64,000 bases of DNA from Glebionis coronaria. Lineage: Eukaryota > Streptophyta > Magnoliopsida > Asterales > Asteraceae. The stretch is taken from assembly GCA_025667525.1 (NCBI GenBank), contig CM046878.1, positions 396,990,974-397,054,973 of the forward strand. The letters are read 5' to 3'. The notes beneath the pieces were generated by a model, which worked only from the letters and a program-made list of their open reading frames with translations, ran no database searches and was not told where the DNA came from. This document shows positions 45,441 through 56,600 of the stretch, one piece after another. A program made the position numbers and the translations under genes. Each line of letters starts with the position of its first letter. Position 1 is the stretch's first letter.

Positions 45441-46973
45441 GATCTCTTCATCTATTTGAGAGAATGGAGAGTTATGATCAGCATTTTCTTCTAAGGGTGG
45501 TGGAGTATGTGATTCAGCTACAACAACCTCTGGAGTGATATCAGATATTTAATGAGGATCAAATGCATGAACATAGGGGAAATCCTTGTGACATATGTAA
45601 GGTCATTCCTTGGGATTTGAGAAATCATCCTCTTGATATGATTTAACTTCATTGAAGTCAATGTCACATTCCTCTAAGTTGGTGTGAGTAATGACAACAT
45701 CTGCTTCATTAAAGGTAACATGAATAGGTTCTTCAAGTTCTTGCCTGCGGATATTGAATACTCTAAAAGCTCTGGAGGTAGGAGAGTATCCAAGAAAGAA
45801 CCCATCATCTTACTTTTCATCAAATTTTCCCAGATTCTCCTTGTAGTTGTGAATGAAAACAGGGCAACCAAAGACATGGAAGTAACTTACATCAAGGGCT
45901 CTGTTCCTATACACTTCATAAGCGGTCTTGCCATGTCTCTTCACAATAATGGATATGTTTTGTGTGTAACACGCTATGTACACAACTTCACCTCAAAATT
46001 GCTTTGGTAGTATTGATTCGCTAAGCATTGTTCTGGCTGCCTCTATGAGAGTTCTGTTCCTTCTTTCAGCGACACCATTTTGTTGTGGGTTTGAAAATTT
46101 CTATGAGAGTCCCTTTTCATCACAAAAAGCTTTCATGGCATGGTTCTTGAATTCAGCGCCATTATCACTTCTGATAGCCTTAACTCTATAGTCATTGAAG
46201 TTCTTTATTTCTCTGATGAAGGACATTATTCTTTGAGATGCATCACTTTTTCTTTTAAGAAAGAATACCCATGTGAATATAGAGAATTCATCGACAATTG
46301 CCAGTGTGTATTTGTTGTGATTAAGGGACTGAGGTTTTACTGGTCCAAATAAGTACATGCGAAAAAGATGGAGGCATTTATTTATGGAGAATGATTGTTT
46401 AGTTTTGAACGAGGCTCTGTGGTGCTTCCCTTTTTCGCAGGCTAAGCAGGGTCTGTCTTTGTTGAAGGTCAGAGAGGGAAGCCCAGTGACTAAATCATTC
46501 TTGGCCAGATTGTTGATGTTTTTGTAGTTTAGGTGAGAAAGTCTCTTGTGCCAGAGCCAATTTTCACTATCAGAGGCTTTGGCAAAGAGACAGGTGTTGT
46601 TTTCTTCTAGACATTATGTCATGTCAATAACATACACATCCCTTCTTCTAGGTGCAATAAGAACAAGATCATCATTTTGATTGAAGATTGTTCCTTGGGT
46701 CTTGGTGAACAGAACTTTGAAACCAGCATCGCAGAATTGACTGATACTGATTAAGTTGTTCTTCAGCCCATTGACATATGCGACCCTTGTGTAGGTGACT
46801 CCATTACAATCCACTGAGCCATATCCCTCAGTAGCCCTTGAGGAGTCATCTCCAAAGACTACTTTGGGACCAGACTCCTTCTTATATCTATGCAGATATT
46901 GTTTAACCCCTGTCATGTGTCTGGAGCACCCACTATCCAGATACCAAACATATTTCTTCAAGTATTCCTGCAT
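45441..46973 (-). pseudogene. Copia protease and integrase of element 4, broken
   Basis: The frame opening at 46973 has the protease motif DSGCSRHMTG and a GAG-pre-integrase region. It meets an in-frame TAA at 46614-46616, then resumes in the same frame through the HHCC region to the integrase core (46101-46358, with RSDNGAEF). From about 46100 to 45441 the rest of integrase is scattered over shifted frames (for example 45674-45877). No functional integrase can be made. Confidence 0.82.
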
Positions 46974-46991
46974 AGATATAATAAAACCAAA

Positions 46992-48929
46992 TTAGTTTTG
47001 ATGATGAACCCACTTTAGAGTGGGTCCATGTTGTCGTTGACCAGCGACATTGGGTCTTATTTGGTTCCCTTCTCCCCCTCTTTGGTGGCAGTCTCTGGTT
47101 TCATGACGCATACTACCACAGACGTCACTTCTGGGATAGTGTTCACACTCATCAAAGTGATGATCATAGAAGCCATAGTACTTGCAAGGAGGAAATGGTT
47201 TTAAACTCTGAGGAGTGTCTCTGGGTTTGGGTTCTGGTCTCCTAGAGGACTTGTAAGGAGTTTTTGTCCATAATTGTGTTTTTGTCTTTTGGATAGCTAT
47301 GGTCTCTTCATGTTCTCTGGAGGTGTGTTCAGTGGACTCGCATGCGATACATTTGGGTTTCTTTGAATAATTTTCGGACATATGATTTTTAAACCCACAA
47401 TGTTTACAAGGCCTGAACAAAGCTCTCCCCTTTGAGCTGCTGGATCCTTCACCAAGAAAACTAACAGATGTGTTGTCAGCCCGAGGTTTAATTTATTCTT
47501 TCAAACCTTTTACTTCTTCCATAAGGGTAAGAAGAAGTTTCTTGGTGGTTGAAAGCTCTTCAGATGGAGGAATGGGTTTAACAGGTTCTTTGGCCACAAA
47601 AACCTTTTTGTGTGTTTTCTCAGCAACTTTGAGATTGGATGTCCCAGAGGTTTTGGTGGCAGGTTTTGGGCCAAGTAAGGAATCATATGGATCATCACCA
47701 GCGAGTTTGGATAACGCTGGGGGTTTGGAAACATCAGATTCCTTATCAGAGTCATTCTCATCCACAAAGGTAGAAAAATGAGAAGGATCATCTGAGGGGA
47801 CAAATTTTACTTTGGCCACTGGTATATGGTTTTTAAACCTACCATTACCCCCTATTGCTTGATCCACATCCCTTGGAATGGCTTTAGCAACCAATTCTTC
47901 CACAGTGTACTGACCTATGTTCCATTTTTTAATGGTTCTTCTAAGTTTAGCATTATCATCAGTTAAAGATTCATTTTTAATGGAAAGTTTGCTGACTTCA
48001 TTTTGCAGTTGATTAGCAAGATTCACAAAAGGTTTGAGATTTGTTAACTTAGCTTGACAAAGATTAAACTCAGTTTTAAGATTATGAAATTTGTTTAAGA
48101 AGTTCTTTTTTTGTTCTTCCACAAAATGGAGGTCAACCAAGGTGTAGTCAGTGACATGGTCTCTATTAGGACCTTCAGGCATAGAAAGCAATCTCTGTAC
48201 CTTTTTCATTGTGATATCCACCCATTGACCAGATCTTGCTTCGCTTTTACCAAAAGCTGGTTCCTCATCAGCGACGGCCATAAAAGCTCTGACAGTAGTG
48301 GTTCCTTCATCCTATGATGTAAGAGGTTCATCATCCCAATTGAAAGAGGCAACGATAAGACCCTTTTCAGTCTTTTTGCTATATTTTTTCTTTGCTGCTT
48401 CATCAGCCTTATGATTGAGTTTCACCAACTCAGCTTTTAGTGCTTTATATTTGATCTTATAATCCTTTTTCCCCTCAGAGTCATAGTGAGAAGTTTGCTT
48501 CAAGTGAGATGGAGCAAACTTCTTCTTGCTGCTGTGATCATTGCTGGATGAAGGGAAGCTTAGAGAGGAAGTCTTATTTTACCAGCAGTCCTTTTGGAAG
48601 TGACCAACTTTACCACATGTGTAGCAAATCACTTTGGACTTGTCAGCTTTGGCTGCTCCAACTCTGCCTGATCTCTTGTAGTATCTCTTTTGATCAGCAA
48701 GAAGTGCTCTGTCATGGAATTCTGCATGCAACTCATCAAGAAATTCTTGACTGCTTCTTGTATCTTCTTCTATGTCAGAGTCGCTGTCCTGAAAAGAATG
48801 GTTAGCAAAAAAAGCTTTCGAATCAGAGATATGGGTGATAAACCTATCAGTCTCTGATTTGTAAATAGAATCAATCAGCCCTTCTTCATAGTTATATCTA
48901 CCAAACAGTTGGGCCAGAGTATCATTCTT
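46992..48929 (-). pseudogene. gag: Gag C-terminal half of element 4
   Basis: The minus strand encodes a gag segment from the element 5 insertion point through a CCHC knuckle (CYTCGKVGHFQKDC, about 48588-48633), a coiled-coil-like region (47493-48281) and a second Cys/His-rich region (46992-47420) with CKHCGFKNH and CIACESTEH clusters. Several stops and frame changes separate these pieces (breaks near 48504, 48282-48312 and 47421-47493). Confidence 0.8.
48925..48929. repeat. Target site duplication of element 5 (left copy)
   Basis: TTCTT precedes the LTR at 48930 and equals 59941-59945. Confidence 0.93.
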
Positions 48930-49510
48930 TGTTGATGCAAAAGTTGGTTGATCCTTGTCAGACCCGAATTAGGCTTAATTCGGGTTGGCTGGGTACCGGC
49001 TCCTGCACCAAGTGAATCTTCTGGTTGGGATCCTGCACACTAAACAACACGCGTTAGGCTTACCGTGGGAAGGTTTCCCACGATTAGACTCCGGCGTGAG
49101 AGTAAGTAATCGATTTAGGGTTATATGTGAGTTTAGAGAGAATTGTGATACCTTTGTGGAACCCTTGGGGGTTCCTTTTATAGGCAGTGAAACCCTAGTG
49201 GGCTTTCACTGATCCTTCGGCCCCAAGGAAGAGATAAACACCAGAATTAGAATGATTGTAATCTTCTAATTCTGGTAGTGAATATCCTCTCTTATTGGGG
49301 TAAAGATATCCCTAGACAGGATATTATTCTGTCTAACCCTATGTCGGCCGTATCGGCCGTACCGGGCCGTGGGCCGCACACGTGTGCGCGGTTACTGTTC
49401 ACTCAGGCCCATAAGCCTAACTGACATTATCCTACCCACACGTAATGGGCCGGATACGGGTAGTACCCTCGGGCCGGGTTAATGACCCGGCTGGGGACTA
49501 TACGTCATCA
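48930..49510 (-). repeat. 3' LTR of element 5
   Basis: In element orientation it starts TGATGACGTATAG. A 9-bp-stem hairpin CCCGAATTA/TAATTCGGG is at 48963-48984 near the U5 end. A second hairpin with arms GCCGGGT/ACCCGGC lies near 49472-49490. Confidence 0.94.
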
Positions 49511-49522
49511 TGTCCCCCCAGT
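49511..49522 (-). promoter_or_regulatory. Polypurine tract of element 5
   Basis: On the minus strand CTGGGGGGACA abuts the 3' LTR start. Confidence 0.8.
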
Positions 49523-50034
49523 CTAGTTGTTACAGCCGTAGATGGAACCTCTAGACTACAAAGATGCTCCCGGACGTACCAAGGAATTCATAACAAAGGA
49601 CAATGATGCTCGATACATAGTAGCCGAGACAAATTAAATATATCATTAAATGCCAAGTCTTACGTTAAAGCCGCATAACCCGACATGAACAACTGTTCAT
49701 CTGACTTGTTTGACTGACAAAAGTACAGACAATCAGAACATTGAGCAGTGCAAACGTGTGGGTCAGATATGACCCGTAGGTCCCACCTGACGTTTCATTT
49801 GCCAGTTGCCCCCTAGCCACACGATTAAGAATAGTGGCCAACACGTGTCACTCATCCAACAGGCTGTGACCCTCAAGGTAACCCTATAAATAAGCCACCC
49901 CTACGGCTGTGTGAAACACACAGTTCACAACCTCCATTTCTGCCATTAAAGCTTTCCTTTTATCTTGAACCAAGCACGCACGGATCCCTTCACACGCAGG
50001 TTAGAATACCACGTCCTTATACTCTTTTTTAGTA
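49523..50034 (+). other. Promoter and leader region of the antisense accessory gene
   Basis: About 0.5 kb with no ORF. It contains a TATA box (49885-49892) about 145 bp before the ATG, which is the layout of an independent plant promoter directed opposite to gag-pol. Confidence 0.6.
49885..49892 (+). promoter_or_regulatory. TATA box of the antisense accessory gene
   Basis: TATAAATA in CCCTATAAATAAGCC context lies upstream of a C/A-rich likely start region near 49918-49930 and the ATG at 50035. Confidence 0.65.
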
Positions 50035-52880
50035 ATGGCCAATAGAAACAGCCCTTCCATCGGATCCGTGCTAAATGTCATGTCCCAAGACCAGTTAAAC
50101 CATTTTTGTACAAATTACTTCATCCCCTCCAACCTACACCCCTCACTTCCTGGCGTCGGGGACCTCATAACTGAGGCTCCAGCGGGTAAGATAGGCCTCT
50201 ATACTCGCCTGTTTGATGCGGCGAATTACCGTATTCCTTTCACCCACTTTCTCGTAGATTTGTTAGGATATTACAATGTACACATTAGTCAGCTCCACTG
50301 CATAGGTGCCTGTAAAATTAGCCAATTCGAAATCCTTTGCCGTGCTAGGAGAATCCCCCCAACCGTAGAGTTATTTAGGTTGTTTTACACCCCAAACTTA
50401 GTGAACGGTTGGGTATCTTTCAAAAAACGAGCCTCCAACAGCCCACAATCACACAACAAACCGATGGATTCACTGAAAAACTGGTATGACCATTATTTTT
50501 TCATTGACGAAGTTGTATGGCCGGGTGATTTCATCATTAGGACCAGACTACCGCACGACCCTAAGCCGCACGCCAGTACATACAACCCCCTTCACTCGCA
50601 AGAGTTAGATCTAAATAGGACTGGATTCCACAGAAACCTACCGGAATCATTCTTATGCTTGCTAGGAATTAGCCGCAATTACTTTGGTCCCTCCAATAGG
50701 TATCCTGTGTTTTGGAGAAGGCAGGGTGAAGGTAGGCCCACCATCCGTACGTCCATAAAAATGTATATGTGTTTGTATAACAACTAACATCTTTTGTGTT
50801 GTGCTGGACAGAAATGAACTTCTTTGGACTGTTGCGCCAGGGCGATCCAAAGCTTGTGCCGGAAGGTCTCCGCCCTCTCCGTGAAAATGAACAGCCCCTC
50901 CTTGAGCACACCCGACCAGTGACGGTTGCCTTGGAAGCCGTGCCTGATCCCCATTCTGATGAAGAACATGGAGATCATGGTGATGGTAATGACCAGATGA
51001 ACCAAGGGGGAGCCGGGCCTTCCTCACCTCATAGAGAACAACAAGGAGACAATATCGAAACCGACTCCACCATTCACCGACTAATGGGCGATGATGATGA
51101 TGATGAAGTGCAACAGCATGTTAACTTGGACGAAGATGAGGAGGCCGAAGAGGAGATTGCTGAAATCACAGCACAGCCCCTCACTAGGCGCACCCGGAAG
51201 AGGGGGAACCGTGCAGGCGAGACTGCATCGGCCGAGATCGGTGAACACAATGCTCCCCGCAAGAAGCTTCGAGAAGACCACCCTATGTATCAATCCGTTG
51301 GGAGTGCCACCTAGGGTTCCGAGGCTAACCGGGTCACTCATGTCGATCCCGTCACCCAAATTGCCCCAACTGCCTCCGAAGGAGCAAGAAGCAATATGTA
51401 AGAAACCATCCAAATATGCAAGAATGTCTTCTCTTTTTTTTTTTTTTTTTTGGCCATACTTAAGATATTCCATGATACTCATGTCACAGGGACAACCAAG
51501 CTGAGGCCGCACCTCCTTCTGACACCCAAGTGAATAAGGAGAAAGGAAAAGCTGTCGAAGAAAACCCTGCGGCCCCCACAAAGTCCGGCCCTGTTTTTGA
51601 AGATGGCTCACCCCTGCTCTCCCAAGATTTCCCCACATCCGGTGCTCCCCAACCTTTTAACCCTATATGGACCATTACCACAGCGTCGCGATTGAGGAGT
51701 GCTGAGGAGTGTCGCGAGTACCTTAACAACTGCATACCACCAAGCTTGGTGCAAGAGGTAAACTCACTCAACCATGCGGATTTGGCTGATGAGTATAATG
51801 GGACGCTTGTACACCAAATGGCGATGGGAACCGCGATGAGAGTCAGGTTTGAAGCTGCCCTTGGGCACGTCGAATCTCTCAAGAGGAAAGTTGGACGGAG
51901 GGAAAAAATGATTGAAGATAATGAAGCCCTGATTGCTGACCTCCAATCCAAACTGGCGAATGCTGAGGCAACAATCAAGACACAATCGGCCCGTGCGAGT
52001 GAACACAATCAGCAAGTAGCCCACCTTGAGTCTCAATTAGATGCTGCAAACACCAAGGTACATATCCGTGCCGCACCACCCATACATACCAACAATGAAT
52101 GTACTAACACGTCTTTTGTTATAGGTAACCACGGCCGAAGCTTCTGCCCATTCTTGCGCCAGCCAAGTAGATGATCTGAACCAGAAGCTGAAGGACACGC
52201 ATTTGGCCGTCCAAAACATGGAAAAAATGCAGACAGATCTTGCTGAGGAAAGGGCCATCACCCAAGAGCTGAAAGAGGCAGTTGCCCAAAAAGAATTGGT
52301 GATGGATGCCCTGACCGCTGAGCGTGACAATGTACTGTGCCCTCAACTGCTAACAGCCATTGCAGGCCGTAGGTGGATGGTTGGGCATGGAGCACGCCTA
52401 GCCGTGACTAAGGTGCTAGAGGCCCCATCCTTTGTACAACAATTTGCCAACCTTGTATCTGATGGCATCGACCATGGCCGGCACGAAGGAATGGTTGAGG
52501 CTGCTGAACTGATCACCAAAGGTGGGGACATCGCCCATCACACCTTCTTTAAGCCCGAAGCCGCCAGCAAGATGACTGCCTCCATGGCCGCGATGCAAGA
52601 TCTGCATTACCCATTCCTGGATGAGCTAGAGGTCACCAAAGATGCCCCGAACACTGAAATCATGGAGAAGCTCAATCCTAGCATGCCTTCCACTGCTAAC
52701 TTTCCTCTAACCCTTCCTGTATATGAAGACGTAACCAGGGTCGTACTGGACGAGGAACCCATAGACGTGGTGTTGGAAAGGACCGCAGCCCAAGCCCAGA
52801 AGCGGGGAGAGCGTGATGAATGGTTGCCGCGTCTGGTGGAAGAACAAGCAGAGATGGGTAGGTTTCTCCCCTCAATTTAG
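50035..52880 (+). CDS. Antisense accessory gene of element 5 (gypsy-type transposon domain), spliced
   Basis: It is on the strand opposite to gag-pol. The first exon (50035 to about 50765) encodes a domain with GKIGLYTRLFD, FLVDLLGYYNVHISQLH and RRIPPTVELFR segments, typical of the plant 'putative gypsy type transposon' family (Pfam Transposase_28, from memory). Later exons: about 50814-51397 (acidic, then basic), 51490-52057 (coiled coil) and 52125-52880 (coiled coil, then Glu-rich end). Two introns are well defined and keep frame: 51398-51489 (GT-AG, with an 18-T tract) and 52058-52124 (GT-AG). The first intron near 50766-50813 is likely, but its donor does not keep frame with any obvious choice. 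A TAG at 51312-51314 interrupts the second exon, so this copy may be defective. Antisense ORFs of this kind are known in Tat elements; their role is unknown. Confidence 0.75.
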
Positions 52881-53632
52881 GATGCTCCTTTGTCCAAAAT
52901 CAAACACTTGTTTTGTAATCTATGAATATGTATTGTTTCGATTCGTCCGTGTATGTACACGGCTAACAATTTTATGTTTTGTATATAAGTCCGTGGGTAA
53001 CCACGGCGATTTTGATTTGTTTTGGAAACCTGTGTATTTGTGCTTGTGTTCGAAACATTGTAGTTTAATACTGCGTGATATACCACGTCTTACTCACAAA
53101 GAAAATACATTCAAGTCTATAATTTACTAGACGTGCGACGTGCGTCTTTATTGTGCGGAGCACGGTATGGCTATAGCATATGAAACTTACCCCAACGTCT
53201 CGTGAGTAAGGTGTCTAGTAAGGATACGTGATCCGTGCGGCTGGGGTTGCATCCCTCTTACGCGGCAAGTTGAATTAGTAGGTTCACTTAATCCTCTTAC
53301 CCCACCTGGAGGCGTATGGTACATGTACGGTATTTCGAGAGAATGCATATGAAAGAAACATGGCATAATATAATACAAGTAAAATTCATACGGCTAACAA
53401 AGAATCTAACAAAGAGGACAATAATTTGCACGAAACAGGCCGTGGAGCTAGCTAGGCACCACGGCATTTTATTATAACATTTACATTTTTTGTTTGAATA
53501 ATGACGACAAGTCCTAAAAAAGTCCATAAAGGAAACTTAAACAAACATAAGAAAAACAAATAAGACAAATAACCCGCATGGTTCTTTATTAAGACCGCCT
53601 ATAGCGAAGTATCCATGCGGGAGCCATAGCTT
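52881..53632. other. Convergent spacer between antisense gene and gag-pol 3' end
   Basis: About 750 bp between two convergently transcribed genes. No ORF is credible. It probably contains both 3' UTRs; no clear AATAAA was assigned. Confidence 0.6.
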
Positions 53633-56600
53633 TCAAAGATAGCACCTTTTTAGATTGGCGATGTTCCATGTGCGCTCTAGGTCGCGGCCATCCATATCGC
53701 GTAGCTTGTACGCGCCTCGTCCCAAGGCTTCAGTGACTTCATACGGTCCTTCCCATTTAGGGCCCAGTTTTCCTGTATTTTCCACGCGACTTGCTTCGTT
53801 AGCACGATAGACATAATCTCCCGGTCGAAAAGAAACACCTTTGACCTTGGCATCGTAATAAGCCTTCATCTTAGCCTTGGACTTAGCTTCATTGATGGCT
53901 GCTAATTCCCTTTTTTCCTCCAACAGATCTAGGTTGATTCGCAGCTGTTCATCATTTGTGACGGCATTAACCTCCGCCGTGCGGATGGTAGGCATCCCTA
54001 TTTCTGCTGGTATAACGGCTTCAGTGCCGTAAGCCAATGCAAACGGAGTATCTCCGTTGGCTGTTTTTATCATGGTTCTATGTGCCCATAGCACGTGCGA
54101 CAATTCATCGACCCATTTGCCCTGTCGTTCATCCAGCCGCGCCTTGATCCCATTCCCCAAGCTCCTATTTGCTCGTTCGACAAGGCCGTTCGTTTGTGGA
54201 TGCTTGACAGACGCGAAGCGCCGCTTGATGTTCAATGATGCACACCAGTCTTTGAATGGGTTATCCGTGAACTGTTTGCCGTTGTCTGATATAATTTCTC
54301 CAGGTAGACCGAAACGGCATACAATGTGTTCCCACACAAACTTCTTGACCTGCTTACCCGTGATAGATTTTACTGCCTTGGCTTCTATCCATCGTGTAAA
54401 GTAATCCATTGCAACAATCAAGAATTTAACCCCTCCCGCAGCTACAGGAAATGGTCCTGCAATGTCAATTCCCCACTTGTAGAATGGCCATGGAGACGTG
54501 ATAGGTGTAAGCTCCTGCTGCGGGTGCCGCGGTACTGGCCTATGCACTTGGCAATCATTGCACCTGCGAATCATGTCGCGCGCGTCTCTGTGCATAATGG
54601 GCCAATAGTATCCTGTTCGTAAGGCTCGAGCTACCACGGATCGTGGACCTGCATGCATGCCGCACAATCCTTCGTGTATGTCACTAATCACATAGGCCGC
54701 CTGGCGTGGTCCAACACACCGCAGCCACGGCTGCAAGAAAGAGCGCTTATAAAGGATGCCTTCCCGGAGTTCGAAATATTGTGACTTCCTTTTAACGCGC
54801 CTTGCTGCTTTTTCCTCGTTTGGGAGTGTTCCACTAGCCAGATAATTGATGATTGGGGTCATCCACGTAGGTCCCTCCTCTTCAACTATAGCAGTCACTT
54901 CCCCTTCCGTAATAGACTTTTCTTTGAGTATTTCCACCAAAACCTGTTTAGACAAGTGAGCGAAGCTTGTGGACGCGATTTTACTGAGGGCGTCCGCTTT
55001 CTTGTTCTCGCCCCTTGGTACCTGCTTGATGGAAAACTTACTGAAAGTTGCGATTAACGTCTTGACTTTTTCCAAATACCTGACCATGTTGTCCTCCTTA
55101 GCCACATACCCACCTAGAATATGGTTCGCGACAAGCCGTGAGTCCACGTAGGCCTCAAGGTTGCGAACTCCCATTCTAGCGGCGATTTTTAAACCCGCAA
55201 TTAATGCTTCATATTCCGCTTCGTTATTGGTGGCCGTGAACTCAAAACGGAGGGCGTACGTGAATTCCATACCTTCTGGATTTGTAAGGATGAGGCCTGC
55301 CCCGGATCCGTCTGTGCATGAGGATCCGTCCGTGAATAGCACCCAAGGTTCCGCTGGGACCTCCTCTTGCTTAATGACTGGTTCTTCCTCACCCGGCTTT
55401 TCGACCAGGAAATCTGCCAAGATCTGGCCTTTAACAGCCGTCCTTGGTCTGTAAGATATATTATGCCCTCCCAGTAGGATGCTCCATTTTTCTAGTCTCC
55501 CTGCCACGTCTGGTCTAGATATAACCTGCTTGATTGGCTGATCCGTAATCACGACAATCGGGTGCGCCTGAAAATATCGGCGCAGCCGCTTTGTAGCAAA
55601 TACCAGTGCTAGCACCAATTTTTCCATAGGGGAATAATTCAGTTCCGCTCCTTGTAATGTCCTACTTATAAAGTAGACCGGGGTCTGTATTGTGTCTCTA
55701 TCCGTCATAAGTACCGCGCTTATTGCGCCATGGGTAGCCGAGAGATACATAACAAGCTCCTCCTTTGGGCGGGGAGCTACCAACATGGGGAGAGATGCGA
55801 GATGCTGCTTGAGTTGGCCAAAGGCTTCCTCAGCTTCCTTCGTCCAACGGAAGTCTCCCTTTCTAATACACTTCTTTAGTGTCTTAAATAAGGGCAGTGA
55901 CTTCTCTGCGGATTTGGATAGAAATCTATTTAGTCCGGCTAACTTCCCATTCAGGGACTGCACCTCCTTCCGTGTCTGCGGGGACGGTAGCCGTATCACT
56001 GCGTCCGTCTTCTCTGGACAAGGTTTGATGCCGTTTGGGTCAATCAAATATCCCAAGAACATTCCTTCTGTTGCACCAAACGTACATTTCTTTGGATTTA
56101 ACTTCATATTAATCCTTCTCAGCGTGTCGAATGTCTCCTGGACATCGCGGAGGAGTGCCTCCTCCGTGTGGCTTTTTATCACCAAGTCATCAACATATAC
56201 CTCCAAGTTGCGTCCTATTTGTGATTCGAAAGCTTTATCCACCAACCGCTGATACGTAGCGCCGGCGTTCTTTTGTCCAAACGGCATTTTCGTATAGCAA
56301 TATACGCCCTGGCTTGTGTGGAACGCCGTTTTTTCTTCATCCTCCTCCGCCATCTGGATTTGGTGATACCCTTTATATGCATCCAAGAAGCATTTGAAAG
56401 GATATCCACACAAGGATTCTACTTTCCAATCAATTTCTGGAAGCGGGTAACAGTCTTGTGGGCAGGCCTTGTTCAGGTCCGTGAAATCCACGCACATGCG
56501 CCAACTTCCGTCATGTTTCTTGACCATGACTGGATTGGATAACCACTCGTGGTAGTATACCTCGCGCATAATGCCTGCGTCCACCAGTTTTCGCACTTCC

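Noticed and set aside
48985..49212. 75-codon ORF in both LTRs of element 5 (also 59415-59642)
   Set aside because: It lies on the antisense strand of the LTR, is duplicated with it, and has no motif.
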